Below, piece after piece: positions 1 to 10,932 of a DNA stretch of 64,000 nucleotides; within the stretch, counting starts at the first letter, position 1; every line of letters starts with the position of its first letter. The DNA is from Thraustochytrium sp. TN22 (Eukaryota; Sar; Bigyra; Thraustochytrida; Thraustochytriidae), in contig JABLUY010000141.1 in the NCBI GenBank assembly GCA_013306675.1, positions 1-64,000 on the forward strand. Direction: 5' to 3'. The notes below the pieces were generated by a model. That model was not told the origin of the DNA. It worked only from the letters and a program-made list of their open reading frames with translations, and did not search any database. Made by a program: the position numbers and the translations under genes.

Positions 1-2
1 GG

Positions 3-1502
3 CTGGTGCTGGCGCGCGGGCTGGCGACGCGCGGCGGCGGCGGCGGCGGCGGGCGGCGCGGCGAGGAGGAGGACGAGGACTGGGCGGCGCACGCGTGGGC
101 GGGCGAGGCGGCCGCGGCGGCGGCGGCGCCGTCGGCGGCGGCGGCCGCAGCAGCGACGCTGGGCGCAGGCCCCGAGGCGCTGGAGGATCGCATGGAGGTG
201 GCGCGCAAGATCCAGGACCTCGTGCGCGCCGGGTACAGGAGCCTGGACGCGCGGTTCTACGCGCGCGCGGCGACGTCCGTGGAGCGTCTGCCGTCCGGGT
301 CGCTGGCGCGCAGGTACCTGTCCGGGTTTATCATGAACGGGCACGGGAACCTGGTGGTGGCGCGAGAGGGCAACACGGCGCAGGCGGGGGAGCTCTTGAA
401 GGGCGCCTTTGAGCACGCCATGGCCGAGGCGTCCGAGGGCCTGGGCGACGACCGGTACTCGGACATCGCGTCGTTTGCCTCGGACCTGGCCGTCAACTAC
501 GCGGCGAACGGCCGGCTCGAGGAGGCCGAGAAGCTGCTCAAGCGCGCGCTGTACTGGGTCTCGTCTTCGCGCGTCGAGCCGGACCGGCCGCTGCTGGTCG
601 CGACGCTCACCAACCTGGGCCAGGTGCAGCTGCTGCGCGGGGAGCGCTCGCTGGCCCTGGACAACCAGGAGCGTGCGCTTGCCGAGGCCGAGCACCTCTA
701 CGGCGCCGACAGCGCGCTCGTGCGCCCGGCCGTGCTCACGCACCTGTCCATGGCGCTGCGCCTGGAGAACATCCCACGCCGCGCGCTGCTTGTCAGCCGC
801 GACGCGCTCGACTCCGCGCGCGCCGCCTACAAGACGACGCTGCGCTCGCCGCTGCGGAACGAGCGCGCGCAGACCGCCAGCGTCCTGGCGGCCGCGCTCA
901 TCAACTGCTCGCTCTGCGTGCTGGAGAACCCGCGCTGCCTGGACGACGTGCAACTCGCCCGCGACATGGCCGGGCATGCCGTCGTCGTCTCCCCGGAAAG
1001 CCCCGGCGCACGCACGCCTTCGCTGCTCATCCGCGCGCTGCTGGCCGAGTCCGCGGAGGAGTCCGCAGCGCTTTACGAAGAGGTTGAGCGCGCCGTGAAG
1101 GACGTGCCCGTCATGGAACGCGCCGCCACGCACAACATTCTGCAAATGCACGCGCTCGACCCGGCCATGCCCATGTCGGACGTTCGTCGCGACGACTCTG
1201 AGCTCAACGTCGGCCAGCTCCTCACCAGCATCCATCCCACCAACGCGGACCGCCATCTGCTGCACCGTGTCCAGGTTCCTTCCCCGCACGCCTCCGAGGA
1301 CGATTTCCTCTGGGTCCAGGGCATGTCCGCCTTTGTGCACGGCCTTACGCTCCACGCTTTTTGCAAGGAGCGCTCCGCTTCCGACTCGGCCCATGATGAC
1401 ATCCTCGCCTTTGACCAGGAGGACCATGATGCCGCCACTGGCAGCGAGACCGATCATGACCGCGAGGCCGCCGAGGACGAGCCGCCCAAGGAGGGCCGCT
1501 GA
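3..1502 (+). CDS. TPR-repeat protein, 5' end outside window
   Basis: The frame is open to the left edge and ends at TGA 1500-1502. The first in-frame candidate start near base 6 is GTG, so the true start most likely lies upstream and this is a 5'-partial gene of at least 499 residues. The first 60 residues are Gly/Ala/Glu low complexity. Residues about 140-300 hold helical pairs resembling kinesin-light-chain-type tetratricopeptide repeats, for example the segments LEEAEKLLKRAL and SLALDNQERALAEAEHLYG. The C-terminus is acidic. TPR arrays bind protein partners; no catalytic motif is visible. It converges on the CobW gene. The TPR call is fairly safe, but no specific function can be given. Confidence 0.75.
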   Translation: MVLARGLATRGGGGGGGRRGEEEDEDWAAHAWAGEAAAAAAAPSAAAAAAATLGAGPEALEDRMEVARKIQDLVRAGYRSLDARFYARAATSVERLPSGSLARRYLSGFIMNGHGNLVVAREGNTAQAGELLKGAFEHAMAEASEGLGDDRYSDIASFASDLAVNYAANGRLEEAEKLLKRALYWVSSSRVEPDRPLLVATLTNLGQVQLLRGERSLALDNQERALAEAEHLYGADSALVRPAVLTHLSMALRLENIPRRALLVSRDALDSARAAYKTTLRSPLRNERAQTASVLAAALINCSLCVLENPRCLDDVQLARDMAGHAVVVSPESPGARTPSLLIRALLAESAEESAALYEEVERAVKDVPVMERAATHNILQMHALDPAMPMSDVRRDDSELNVGQLLTSIHPTNADRHLLHRVQVPSPHASEDDFLWVQGMSAFVHGLTLHAFCKERSASDSAHDDILAFDQEDHDAATGSETDHDREAAEDEPPKEGR

Positions 1503-1842
1503 GTGCGGTTGTGCGTGGCAAGATCGCCCGGCAACAGAGCCGCAACGGGGTGCGGTTTTGGGGTCGGGTAGAACGTCATTTTTGCTTTTAGCTTAGCTGG
1601 TAACGTAGAGAGCGAGTGAGGCCGCTCCAGGCAGGCAGGCAGCTCGTGAATCGAAGAGGAGGAAAACCACGAAAACCATCTCCTTCATGTGTGCAAAATT
1701 TCCCCCCCGGCGCTCATTTCAGCCCTTTCTCTCATCCCAAGGGAAAGGAAAGGAGAGGAAAGCGAGACAACAATGTAATTATTGCAGGTGTTGTGCTGGG
1801 CGGTCATGAAGAAGCAGATCGTATGGCATAAATGTTTCCGCT

Positions 1843-1905
1843 CTGCTGCTGCTGCTGCTGCAGCAACAACAACAACAGCAGCAGCAGCAGCAGCAGCAGC
1901 AACAG
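1843..1905. repeat. (CTG)6 then CAG/CAA triplet palindrome between convergent genes
   Basis: Six CTG copies (1843-1860) are followed by CAG, four CAA and eight CAG copies. The two arms are complementary, so either strand could fold into a CTG/CAG hairpin with a CAA loop. It lies in the 488-bp spacer between two convergent gene ends (1502 and 1991), where no gene is visible. Confidence 0.8.
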
Positions 1906-1990
1906 GAGGAGCAAGAGAGAGCGCGAAGAAGTAGGGCACCGACAAACCCGTACGCGCGGGAATCAAATGTGGCGACCGGCCGCGCTTGTT

Positions 1991-3547
1991 TCAGGTGGCA
2001 GAGGTCTTGACGCGCTTGGCGGGCGGCTCGGCTTCGTCGTGGCTGGCGCGAATCCACTGGTCCGTGTCTTCCGGAATGAAGCGAGCACCAATGGCCGGGT
2101 CGTCCTCCTTGTCGCCGTCCCACTGGCCAGGGTCCGCAATGACGCGGTACGCAAAGCCCTCGGACCAGCATTCAATGACGTGGCCCGTGAAAAAGAGACC
2201 ATCGCCACCATTAAACTCGATCTTGTCGTCGGGCTTGAAGCGCGTAGGCAGCGCCTTGCACTCGTTGAAGCTCTTCTCAAGGGCTTCCTTGTCGAGGTTC
2301 TTGCCAATAAAAACGAGCTTGGACTCACGCGTCTCGCCCTCCTTCCACTCGCTGGCAAAGTCGCCCTCCAGCAGCTGGTGCACCCCCTGAAAGACGTACT
2401 TGTCCGGCATGCCGGCAATGGCCACCACGCCCTTGTACCGCAAGAGCTGCTCGGCCTGGTTCTCCATGAGCGACTTGAGCCACTCCTCCAGCTTGGGCTG
2501 CGAGACGTCGCCCTGAAAGCGAAAGGCCACCGAGCTGATGGACCGCTCGTGTACCTTTTTCTTGGCATGGCCGTGGCTGTGGTCGTGGCCTTCGTGGCCC
2601 TCGTGGTCATGGTCGTGGTCGTGATGATGGTTCGGGTCGTGGCAGTCCTTGCCATGGCAGTCAGCGCCCTCGGTGGCTTTCTTGTCCTCACCCTCCTCAC
2701 CCTCCTCCTTCTTCTTGGGCGCGAAATCCGGCTGGAATTCGAGCACGCGGTCGAGATCGAAGCCGCGAATGCCAATGAGGCGCTCCGGGTCCACGACGGA
2801 GCGCTCCGTCTCGATGATCTCGGCGGTCGAGTTGATGTCGCGAATCGCCTTCTTGATCTCCTCAATCTCCTCCTTGGTTACCAAGTCCACCTTGTTGAGC
2901 AGGACGCGGTCCGCAAAGGCCAGCTGCTCCTGCGCCTCGTTCTTGGCGTCCTCCGGCTTCTCCTCATTGAGGCGCTTGAGGATGAACTTGGCGTCCACCA
3001 CGGTGATGATGCCGTCCAGCTCGCACTGCGAGGCAACCTCCTCGTCCGCGAAGAAGGTCTGCGCCACAGGTGCCGGGTCCGCCATGCCGGTGGTCTCGAT
3101 GATGATGGCCTCGAACTCCTCCTTGCGCAGCAGCAGCTTCTTGACGACCTTGGCCAGGTCGGTGCGGACGGTGCAGCACACGCAGCCGTTCAGCATCTCC
3201 ACGATCTGGCCGTCCAGCTTTTCCTTGATGATGGCGTCGTCCACGCCCACCGCGCCCAGCTCGTTCTCGATCACCGCGAACTTCTTGCCGTGCATCGCCG
3301 TCAAAATGTGCTTGGTCAGCGTCGACTTGCCAGCGCCCAGGAACCCGGTCAGGATCGTCACGGGCATGCGCGGCTCGTACTCGACATCCTGGTCCTCGTC
3401 GTCATCGCTCACGGGCTCATCCTCTTCCTGCTCGTCCTCCTCGTCCTCCTCGCGCGCCGCCTCGTCCGCGTCCGGCACCAGCTCGTCCCCGGCCGCGCCA
3501 GCTGCCTTGCGCGCCTGCGCCAGCACCGCCGCGGCGTCGTCGGCCAT
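1991..3547 (-). CDS. CobW/COG0523 GTPase, ZNG1-like zinc metallochaperone
   Basis: This is a 518-residue intronless protein starting at ATG 3547. Residues 1-60 are acidic. The P-loop GFLGAGKST is at 68-76, the metal-binding CVCC motif (CxCC of COG0523) at 122-125 and the guanine-specificity NKVD at 218-221. A His-rich metal-chelating stretch around residues 300-330 precedes the CobW C-terminal domain. Family knowledge: ZNG1 proteins use GTP hydrolysis to hand zinc to methionine aminopeptidase 1, docking through an N-terminal CPELVP-like motif. A partial match, DELVP, is seen near residue 21, so the zinc role is inference. The gene is divergent from a methyltransferase across 259 bp. Some bacterial COG0523 members activate Fe-type nitrile hydratase, and such a hydratase lies 11.5 kb away. 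Confidence 0.92.
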   Translation of the reverse strand: MADDAAAVLAQARKAAGAAGDELVPDADEAAREEDEEDEQEEDEPVSDDDEDQDVEYEPRMPVTILTGFLGAGKSTLTKHILTAMHGKKFAVIENELGAVGVDDAIIKEKLDGQIVEMLNGCVCCTVRTDLAKVVKKLLLRKEEFEAIIIETTGMADPAPVAQTFFADEEVASQCELDGIITVVDAKFILKRLNEEKPEDAKNEAQEQLAFADRVLLNKVDLVTKEEIEEIKKAIRDINSTAEIIETERSVVDPERLIGIRGFDLDRVLEFQPDFAPKKKEEGEEGEDKKATEGADCHGKDCHDPNHHHDHDHDHEGHEGHDHSHGHAKKKVHERSISSVAFRFQGDVSQPKLEEWLKSLMENQAEQLLRYKGVVAIAGMPDKYVFQGVHQLLEGDFASEWKEGETRESKLVFIGKNLDKEALEKSFNECKALPTRFKPDDKIEFNGGDGLFFTGHVIECWSEGFAYRVIADPGQWDGDKEDDPAIGARFIPEDTDQWIRASHDEAEPPAKRVKTSAT

Positions 3548-3806
3548 TGCTGCTGCAAGCGCCTTCGCTTCGACTCTGCCGCTGCCGCTGCCGCTGCCGC
3601 GCGCAAGCGAAGCGCTCGCCGGGAGGCCCTCGAGAGGCTTGGGCTGCCCGCGACCGCAATTTGATCAGCATCTCTGGGTTCTTCCTCTTCCTACTAACCA
3701 CCAGCGCAACCCTGACCGGGACCCCAACCGGTCAAGGTTTCGTGGCGGCAAATCGCTTGCTCGCCGCCCAGCCAGGCCTTGGGCCCCCGCGCGCGCGGTG
3801 GCCGTC
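3548..3806. promoter_or_regulatory. Shared divergent promoter region, CobW and methyltransferase
   Basis: The 259 bp between two start codons facing apart must hold the promoters of both genes. It is GC-rich with a CGCTGCCGCTGCCG-type run near 3580-3600 and one AT-richer patch at 3660-3690. No recognisable TATA or other core element was found. Confidence 0.5.
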
Positions 3807-4727
3807 ATGGCGAAGCGACGGGCCACAGCCAAGAATGTAGAGGCGACCACTTCCGCCAAGCGCCCACGCCAGCAAAATGTCAGTGCGGAGCAGCGCCGGA
3901 GTAACAAGGCCCAGCGGAACGACGACGACGACGACGACGACAACAGCAACGACAACAACAAGGGCGAGGACCTCGAGGCCAGGCCCTACGAAGACGCCGG
4001 ATACTGGGAGGAACGGTACTCGAGGGAGGCCAAGGAGGACGAAACCGATGAATGGGGCTTTCAATACGCTGATCTGGAGCCGCTGCTGACGCCCGTGCAG
4101 CCGAGCGGCGAGGGCGCCGTGGTGGTGGACCTTGGGTGCGGCAAGAGCGAGATGCTCCTGGACATGGCGCGCCAGGGGTGGGCCGCCGACGGTGTCTCGC
4201 TTGTCGGCGTCGATCTCGCGGTTGCCGCGGTCCAGGCGATGCGTAAACGCGCCAAGGCGGCCGGCGTCGACGTCGCCTTCGACCAGGCCGACCTCACCAG
4301 GCTTGACAAGCGCTTCGGCGCCGACACCGTGGATCTCTTCGTCGACAAGCTCACCATGGACGCGATGCTACACGCCCCTGACGGCGAGGCGCTCGTATCG
4401 GCCTACCTGCAGCATGTTGGTCGCTCTCTCCGACAGGGCGGCGCCTTTGTGTTGGCCACACAGATGCACCCGGAGCGAGATGTCTCCTTCTTGCAGTCGG
4501 TCATGGGCGCCTTGCAGGATGGCACGGGCTCGCCCATGCACTGGCTTGTCGAGGCGAATGTCACGGGCCAGTCTGCCAGTGGCGACCAAGCGGACGACGA
4601 GGAGGAGGACGGAGAGCCCCGCGGCCTGACCGTCTACGTCATTAAGAAGCTACCTTCGCATGGCATGACGCGTCGGAGCAGCAGCAGCTCCCGCGTCATC
4701 ATCAAGATCACGGTGCATGATCAGTGA
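3807..4727 (+). CDS. Class I methyltransferase, EEF1A-lysine methyltransferase/METTL13-like
   Basis: The protein has 306 residues. The frame is open far upstream, antisense to CobW, but the first sensible ATG is 3807 (MAKRRATAK). Residues 1-50 are basic then acidic and look like a nuclear or flexible tail. The entry motif YWEERY at about 66-71 followed by EWGFQY is typical of the METTL13/EEF1AKMT4 group. SAM motif I is VVDLGCGKSEMLL, followed by VGVDLA, and the post-motif DLFVDKLTMDAML matches the family DxxxDKGTLDAL block. Members methylate lysines of elongation factor 1A; the substrate here is inferred. The C-terminus carries a Ser-rich extension not usual for the family. A divergent CobW gene lies upstream. 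Confidence 0.8.
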   Translation: MAKRRATAKNVEATTSAKRPRQQNVSAEQRRSNKAQRNDDDDDDDNSNDNNKGEDLEARPYEDAGYWEERYSREAKEDETDEWGFQYADLEPLLTPVQPSGEGAVVVDLGCGKSEMLLDMARQGWAADGVSLVGVDLAVAAVQAMRKRAKAAGVDVAFDQADLTRLDKRFGADTVDLFVDKLTMDAMLHAPDGEALVSAYLQHVGRSLRQGGAFVLATQMHPERDVSFLQSVMGALQDGTGSPMHWLVEANVTGQSASGDQADDEEEDGEPRGLTVYVIKKLPSHGMTRRSSSSSRVIIKITVHDQ

Positions 4728-4812
4728 CGAGCGCGACTCCGCGGCAAGGTTGTGGGGTGCGAGTGTGTAAAAAAAAAGTAAAAATTGCCACACCTCTGGC
4801 AGGCTGCTGGGA

Positions 4813-6039
4813 TCACAGATACTCGCTCACGAGAGCAGGGTGGATCTTCTCGACGTGGTCAACAATACCATTGATGGAGTGACAGAGGTCCTGGATGAGG
4901 TGGTCAAAGGAGACGAGCGGGTCGTCGGCCTCCGCGGCAAAGTCCAGGATACCGTCGACCTGGTCAATGGTGCCGAACATGCGCTTCTCCTTGATCATGG
5001 CCGAGGCGATAGACTCGGCGCGCGCCTGATCGATGTTGAGCAGCTTGGCCAGCTCGACAAAGGAGACATTTGCGTAAATCTTGGAAGCCGCCAGCACATT
5101 GTGCTCGAGCACAGCGCGCTCGAGCACAGAGGAGCCGTCAGCCAGGATGGCCTTTTGATGGGGCTCGAGCGTCTGCTCGAAGGCTGCCACCTCGGCGTTG
5201 GAGAGGATGCGCTCCATGTACATCTTTTCGAGCACGAGCCACGAGGTGGTGAGCGTCTTGGAGCGCTCGTCTTTGTACAGCAGGTTGAGCACGCGCTTGC
5301 GCTGTGGGCCAGCGCTGGCCAGGATCGCACATGTCACCGCCTTGCCAAGGAGGTGCATGAGGTCATCCTCCGCCACGGACTTGCCATCCACCATGGCCGA
5401 CTCCGTCGACAGCTGATAGTAGCGATGTGCGGCATCCAAAAAGCGCCGCTTCGCATCAAGGATGCGCGCGTACGAGACCTTGTGCCGCACCTGCACGAGC
5501 GGATCGCAGCTGGAGATGTACTGATTGGCGCGGTTCACAAAGCGCTCCGCGTCGACGGTCTCGTCCACCTCCAGGAACAGCTCTGTGATACGCACGTACT
5601 GCTCCGCCTTTTGCGCGTCCGAGTATCGCGCGTCCTCCATGTTGATGGCGCCCAGGACGCGTGCCGCCTCCAGATAGTCCTCCTGCTCGGCCAAAATGGC
5701 GCCTAGGAGCTCGCGAACCTTGGCTTCCACCTCCTCGAACGCGCTTCGCCGTTCTGACAGCACCTGCAGCGTCTCGCGGGCCACGGGTTCGGCCCGATCC
5801 GCCGGGATCTTATGGAGGTCCTCGGCCAGCTGCTGCAGCGCCGGTTTGGACACGATCAGAGTCACGGTATCGCGCACCAGGAAGCGGGCGGCCGCCACCA
5901 CGCCGCTCCCGGCCTCGGGCTGCGCCGCGGCGGCCGCCACCAGCTCCGAGACCACCTCGCGCGCCGCGCCGGCCGCGCCATCGCCTTCGCTCACCACGGC
6001 GGCCAGCCGGGCCTCCGCCGCGGCGGCCGCGTCGCCCAT
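4813..6039 (-). CDS. COPS4: COP9 signalosome complex subunit 4 (PCI domain)
   Basis: The protein has 408 residues, the usual length of CSN4. ATG 6039 ([11 protein letters not shown]) is chosen over the open frame running to 6114 because the upstream part is translated GAGGC repeat. Alpha-helical repeats fill residues 1-190. Diagnostic CSN4 segments follow: [71 protein letters not shown], and the PCI winged helix ending in [23 protein letters not shown]4 is a scaffold subunit of the COP9 signalosome, which removes NEDD8 from cullins in nucleus and cytosol. The gene is intronless. Confidence 0.96.
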   Translation of the reverse strand: MGDAAAAAEARLAAVVSEGDGAAGAAREVVSELVAAAAAQPEAGSGVVAAARFLVRDTVTLIVSKPALQQLAEDLHKIPADRAEPVARETLQVLSERRSAFEEVEAKVRELLGAILAEQEDYLEAARVLGAINMEDARYSDAQKAEQYVRITELFLEVDETVDAERFVNRANQYISSCDPLVQVRHKVSYARILDAKRRFLDAAHRYYQLSTESAMVDGKSVAEDDLMHLLGKAVTCAILASAGPQRKRVLNLLYKDERSKTLTTSWLVLEKMYMERILSNAEVAAFEQTLEPHQKAILADGSSVLERAVLEHNVLAASKIYANVSFVELAKLLNIDQARAESIASAMIKEKRMFGTIDQVDGILDFAAEADDPLVSFDHLIQDLCHSINGIVDHVEKIHPALVSEYL

Positions 6040-6466
6040 GTTGCCTTGCCTCTTTCTCGCTTCGCCTCGCCTCGCCTCGCCTCCGGCCTTGCCTTCGCGC
6101 GCGAACCCCTGCAAGCGCCGTCCCCCTGCGCTGCGGTCGGCTACGGCCGCGTTTGCGCGTTTGCCTTTGCGTCGTCGTGTCGTCTTCGTCGTCTTCGTCG
6201 TCAGAACCTTGAGCTCTCGTTCCTTCCTTGCAGTGTCATCTATCGATCTCCTCAGCTTGCGCTATGGAGCAAGCTGTCAAGCAAGAGTAGAGTGGCCCCG
6301 CCTTGCGCAAGGTGAGCTTGGTACGCACACAAAAAGAGAAGATGCTGATGCTTATGCTGATGTACTGATACCAAAAAACGAGCGCTCGCGTCGTGCGGAT
6401 GGTTTTCAGGATGACGCCTCGCCTCGCCTCGCCTCGCCTCGCCTCGCCTCGCCTGGCCTGATATCA
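6040..6466. other. Intergenic spacer with two GCCTC pentamer arrays
   Basis: This 427-bp spacer lies upstream of CSN4 and downstream of the FYR-domain gene. A (TCGCC)n array at about 6063-6083 sits in the CSN4 5' leader, and a second, (GCCTC)n, at 6415-6454 ends just before the FYR-domain stop codon. No gene is seen. Confidence 0.6.
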
Positions 6467-9400
6467 TCACTTGAGCTGGCGCAGGTCGTCGTCGCCAAGG
6501 CGCGCGAGAAGCGTGCGCTCGAGGGCCTCAAGGGCAGCGCGGCGGTCCCGGATGGCGCGCACCCGAGCGATGACGTCCGGTGCAGGAGTGGAGAGCGGCA
6601 ATGGGTCGAGGAGGTCGTCCTCCAGGTCGGCCTTGGGCACAGTCGCCTTGGGCTCCTCGAGCATCTCGGGAAGGTCCTCCTTGGCCGTGAGACCCTCGAG
6701 GTACTGGCCGATGGCCGGCAGCTCCGTGGCCTCCTCGTGAAACTTGAGCACGGAGATGACAAGGCCGTCGTCCGCCTCCCAGGCGGCGCTGACATGGTTG
6801 TAGACGAAGTTTCGCTGAGGCGTGGCCGCCGCGGCCGCCGCTGAGGCGTCGCTCGCACCCGGGCGAAAGAGGTCCGACTCGACGTGGCCGTAGAGGTGCG
6901 CCTGCTCCTCGCCGGCAAAAGACGTCCCCTGCACCATCCAGAGACTGCGGTCCGCAGCGAGGCGCAGAACGGCAGAGCCGACCAGGCGACGCGCCGCGGC
7001 AGCCTCGCCGCCTGGGCCTACAAAGACAAAGGTCTCAAAGTGATCAGCTGGGCCGGCTAGATCCGCGGTGCTGACGAGCGAGCGCAGCTCGCGATGGTCC
7101 TTGTGAGCGAGCGAGGCGAGGCGTCCAAGGCGCACGTAAAAGCCCATGAGCGGGTAGAGCGAGCCAGCGTGGCCCGCGACGTGGATGACGGAGGCGAGGC
7201 CCTCCCAGGCGCGCTCGAGCGCCGCCGGGCTGCGCTGCACCGGATTGATGACGGCCGCGAGCTCGGTCGTCTTGGATAGTTCGGACCAGCTGGTCAGGCC
7301 GAAGCGGCGCACGGCGGCGCACAGAGAGGCGAGCTCGACCGGCAGCAGATACGGTCCGCGCTCGGCCGCAGCCGCGACGCGGTCCTGCTGCAGCTTGCGC
7401 CGCGCCGCGCGCTTCTCGCGCTGCTTCTTCCTCCACTCCCTGTGGTCGCGGTCAACCTCACGCACGAGCTTCCTGAGGATGCTCTCGATGACGCCCTCGT
7501 CAGAGTGCGCCATCTTGCCCTCCTGCAACACGCGCTTCTGGATGCAGCGACAGTGCAAACTGACCTCAGAGAAGCCGGCGTCGCGCAGCGAGTCGGCGTC
7601 CGCGGACGCTGGCACGTGCAGAATGTTGCTGAGGTTGGCGCCACGCGTCATGATGTTGCGGTAGAGCGCATCCTTGTGCTGCTTCGTCCAGCCGTAGGCA
7701 AGCTCGACGCGCGACACAAGCACATCGAGCACCAGACCCACCTGGTCCTCGTCGCTCGCGCGGTCAAAGCTCGCGTGCGAGGCCTGGTAGCTTGGCTCCA
7801 CCGCGGCGTAGAGAGGCTCCAGTACAAGGGGCTGCGAAGACGAGAGCTTCTTGAAGAAGACATGCGGCGGGGTGTGGAAGAAGCGCGACACCGAGTCGCG
7901 CGCTGCGGCGTCCGCCGCGGTGTCTGCCGTGGCGGGCTGCGCCACTACGTCCGGCATGAGCCCCTGCACAAGGCTCTGCCACTTGAGGCGGTCCGGGTCG
8001 TCGGGCGCGCTGCTGTTGCTACTCCGCTGCGACGGCCGCTGGTAGAGCGGGTCCTCCACACGCATGTGCCGCAGGTTGGCCTGCGTCACGATTTTCTCGA
8101 TCTTCTTGTACGGGGCCTGACTTGCCGTGACGCAGCGATGCAGCGTCGCCGCATCCGACTCCACCGAGCCGGCCAGCTTGGCGTCCGATTTGCGCTGCGC
8201 GCGCGGCACCTGGTCCGGCAACTGGTAGGCGTGGCGGGCGCAGTGCCAGAGTGCTTCCGGCATGGCGGCCGCCAGCGTCTGCACGCGCATGGTGCTTTCT
8301 GCCAGCCCGCACAGCGTGGCAGCTGCCAGACTCGCCTGACGCTTGGCGTCCTTGCTCGCGGCGCGCATTGCGTGCGGATCGCATAGAAGAGTATTGTACA
8401 GACTGCGGATCCGAGGGTCCAGGCGCTGCGGCAGCGGCAGTGGCGCCACGCCGGGCACCGGCGAGCGAAGCATGAGCACGTGCACCGTGTCCTTTGTCTC
8501 GCGCACGTCTGAGGCAGTCAGCGGCATGCGCCAGCTGCCCACGCGCTTCCCATGGTCGTGGCGCACCCCGACGATGAGGTCCCCGATGCGAGCCAAGTGG
8601 GGCCGCGACCCGATGCTCCCGCCGTCGAAGCCGACCACGCAAAGCTGCGAACCGTTGTCGTGCGGAGCGCGCCGTGCGGCCATCACCAAGCCGGTCCGCG
8701 GTCCCTTACATGCCACCTCGACCAGAAAGTCGCGGTCTGCCACGTAGAGCGCCTCGCGGGTCAGGTGCGCGCGCACGTCCTTGAGGTCGGTCTCGGGCAG
8801 GAGCCGCCAGCCCGTGTGCGGAGCGCCCGCTGGGCTGGCGACTGCCGCCGCGCTGCCGCCACCGCTTCCGCTTCCGCTTCCACTACCACTGCCGCTGCCG
8901 CCGCCTCCGCCGTTGGACTTTTGTGCATCCACCGCTTCGCACGAGGCCTCGATCGCGGCCCTGTGCATATCGTGCGACTGCTCCACCATGAGCATCCATG
9001 AACGGACCAGGCCCTGCCACAGCTCCAGCGGCGTGCGCGCTACCTTGATCTCCTTCGGCGTGGACGTTGCCGTCAGCTTCATGTGCTCGGACAAGTAGAG
9101 TCTCACGGGACTCTTCCCCCCGCCCTTGACCTCGATTGTGTACAGGCACTCGCGCCACTGCGGCTCCGGAAAGCCTCGGACGCACTTGACCCATTTGCGC
9201 CGGCACTTGAAGCCCGCGGGGATGAGCAGATTGTCCTGACACGCCGACTCGTGCCGCGTCAGGTAGCCGAGCGTGTGGATCTCGAGCTCCTTCTTCGGGT
9301 CGGGCACCAGAGTTCCGACGAGCTTGTAATTGTCACGCGTCGCCCGCAGCTGATTTGACTTCATGCGCGCGGGGTTGGCGAAGGCCATGTCATCCTCCAG

Positions 9401-10901
9401 GTCCGCCGCGAGGCTCGCCTCCTTCTTCCTCTTCTCTTCTTCCTCCAGCAGCTTCTTCTTCTTCTTCTTCTTCTTCTCCTCCTCCTCCTCCAGCTTCTTC
9501 TTTTGCTTCTTCTTCCTCTCCTCCTCCAGCCTCTTCAGCTTCAGTTTCTGCCTTTGTTCCTTGAGCAGAGCCCGCTGCGTTTTCCGCTCCTTGTACGCCT
9601 GAAGCTTCTCTGCTTCGCGTTTCTCCAGTTGCTGGTGAAAGAGCTCCACCTGCTGCTGCAACTGCTGGATCTGGTGGATCTGCAACTGTTGCAAGTGAGG
9701 GTCAGAGGCGAGCGCTCCGGTCAGGAGCAGGCTCACGTGATCATCTGTGAGCCCAAGGGCAAGTGTGGCGGCCTTGAGCGCTTCCAGCATCAGCGTTTGT
9801 GCGTCCACAGGCGCGGGTGGCAGCTCGTCCTCCTCGTCCTCCTCGTCCTCGCCATTGGCGGCGCTTTCCACGGCGCTCTCCACGTCTTGGTCGGCGTCCT
9901 CCGCCTCGCTCTTGGAGGACACGCTCGGGGCCTGCACCTGCTCCAAGCGGATGCAGTCCGTGACCCATTGCGGGACCTCTGGAACTGAGCCTTGGCCGCC
10001 ACTCGCGTTTTTCGTTTCTGCTTGCATGCGGTCGCGAATCTCGTGCGCCTCCTCGCGCATGACAGTTTCCCAGCTGTTCTTGAGCGTCTCCTTGCCCATG
10101 AGGCTATCTGCCGCGGCTATTACAGCTGCACTCCACGCGTGCTTGACGGGCACCAGCCCGAGACCAGCGGTCTCCGCCTTGGTCTTGTTTTTGTATGCGA
10201 TCCCTGCCTCGTCGAAGAAGTGGACGGTTGGGGCCCGTGACGGGTTCGCCTGCACCTTGACGCGCCATGTCCTGCGTACGTGGTCCACATCGCGCCCAAA
10301 CTCCTTCAGACGTTGCTCCATGCGCTCCAGCGTTTGCCGGTGTGCCTGCGGGACATCGGCCCACAAGCCGTCAAAGATGACCGCCCTACCTTCGTCGGCG
10401 TCCGGCTTGGCAGTCTGTGGCGCCGAGCCCTTGACACTCTCTGGCGTCGTTTGAGCAGCCGCGGGCGAGGCGGTCGACGAGTTCTCGTAGCTTTCGTAGA
10501 GTTGCTTGTCGTTTTGTGGCTTCTTGGACCCTCCCAGAATGATCACCGAGTCCTCATCGCCCTCTTCTTCCTCGTCCTCCTCATCGTCATCATCGTCGTC
10601 CTCGTCCTCGTCCTCTTCGTCCACCTCCGAGGCTTCCAGGTCCCTGTCGGAGACGCAGTTGCCCTCGTGATCGCTGCGCTCGCCGCGACCTGGAGCGCGA
10701 CTCGCCTGTGCGCTGTGGGCGACGCGCCCGTCCCAAAGCCTGTTCTTGGGCTGCTGCTGCCGGCCATTCATGAGGGAAGAGGACGCAGGGCGCGCGGGGC
10801 CGGCTGTGTTGAGACGCCCGAGCCGAGGCCGGCCTTGCGGGCGCTTTGCGAGGTTGATGGGCGTGCCTCGGGTCGTGCTGGAACGATCATCATCATCGTC
10901 G

Positions 10902-10932
<31 letters not shown>

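Noticed and set aside
1832-3664. Long plus-strand frame opposite CobW
   Set aside because: It is the mirror of a clearly coding CobW gene and begins in a translated triplet repeat (Cys and Ser runs).
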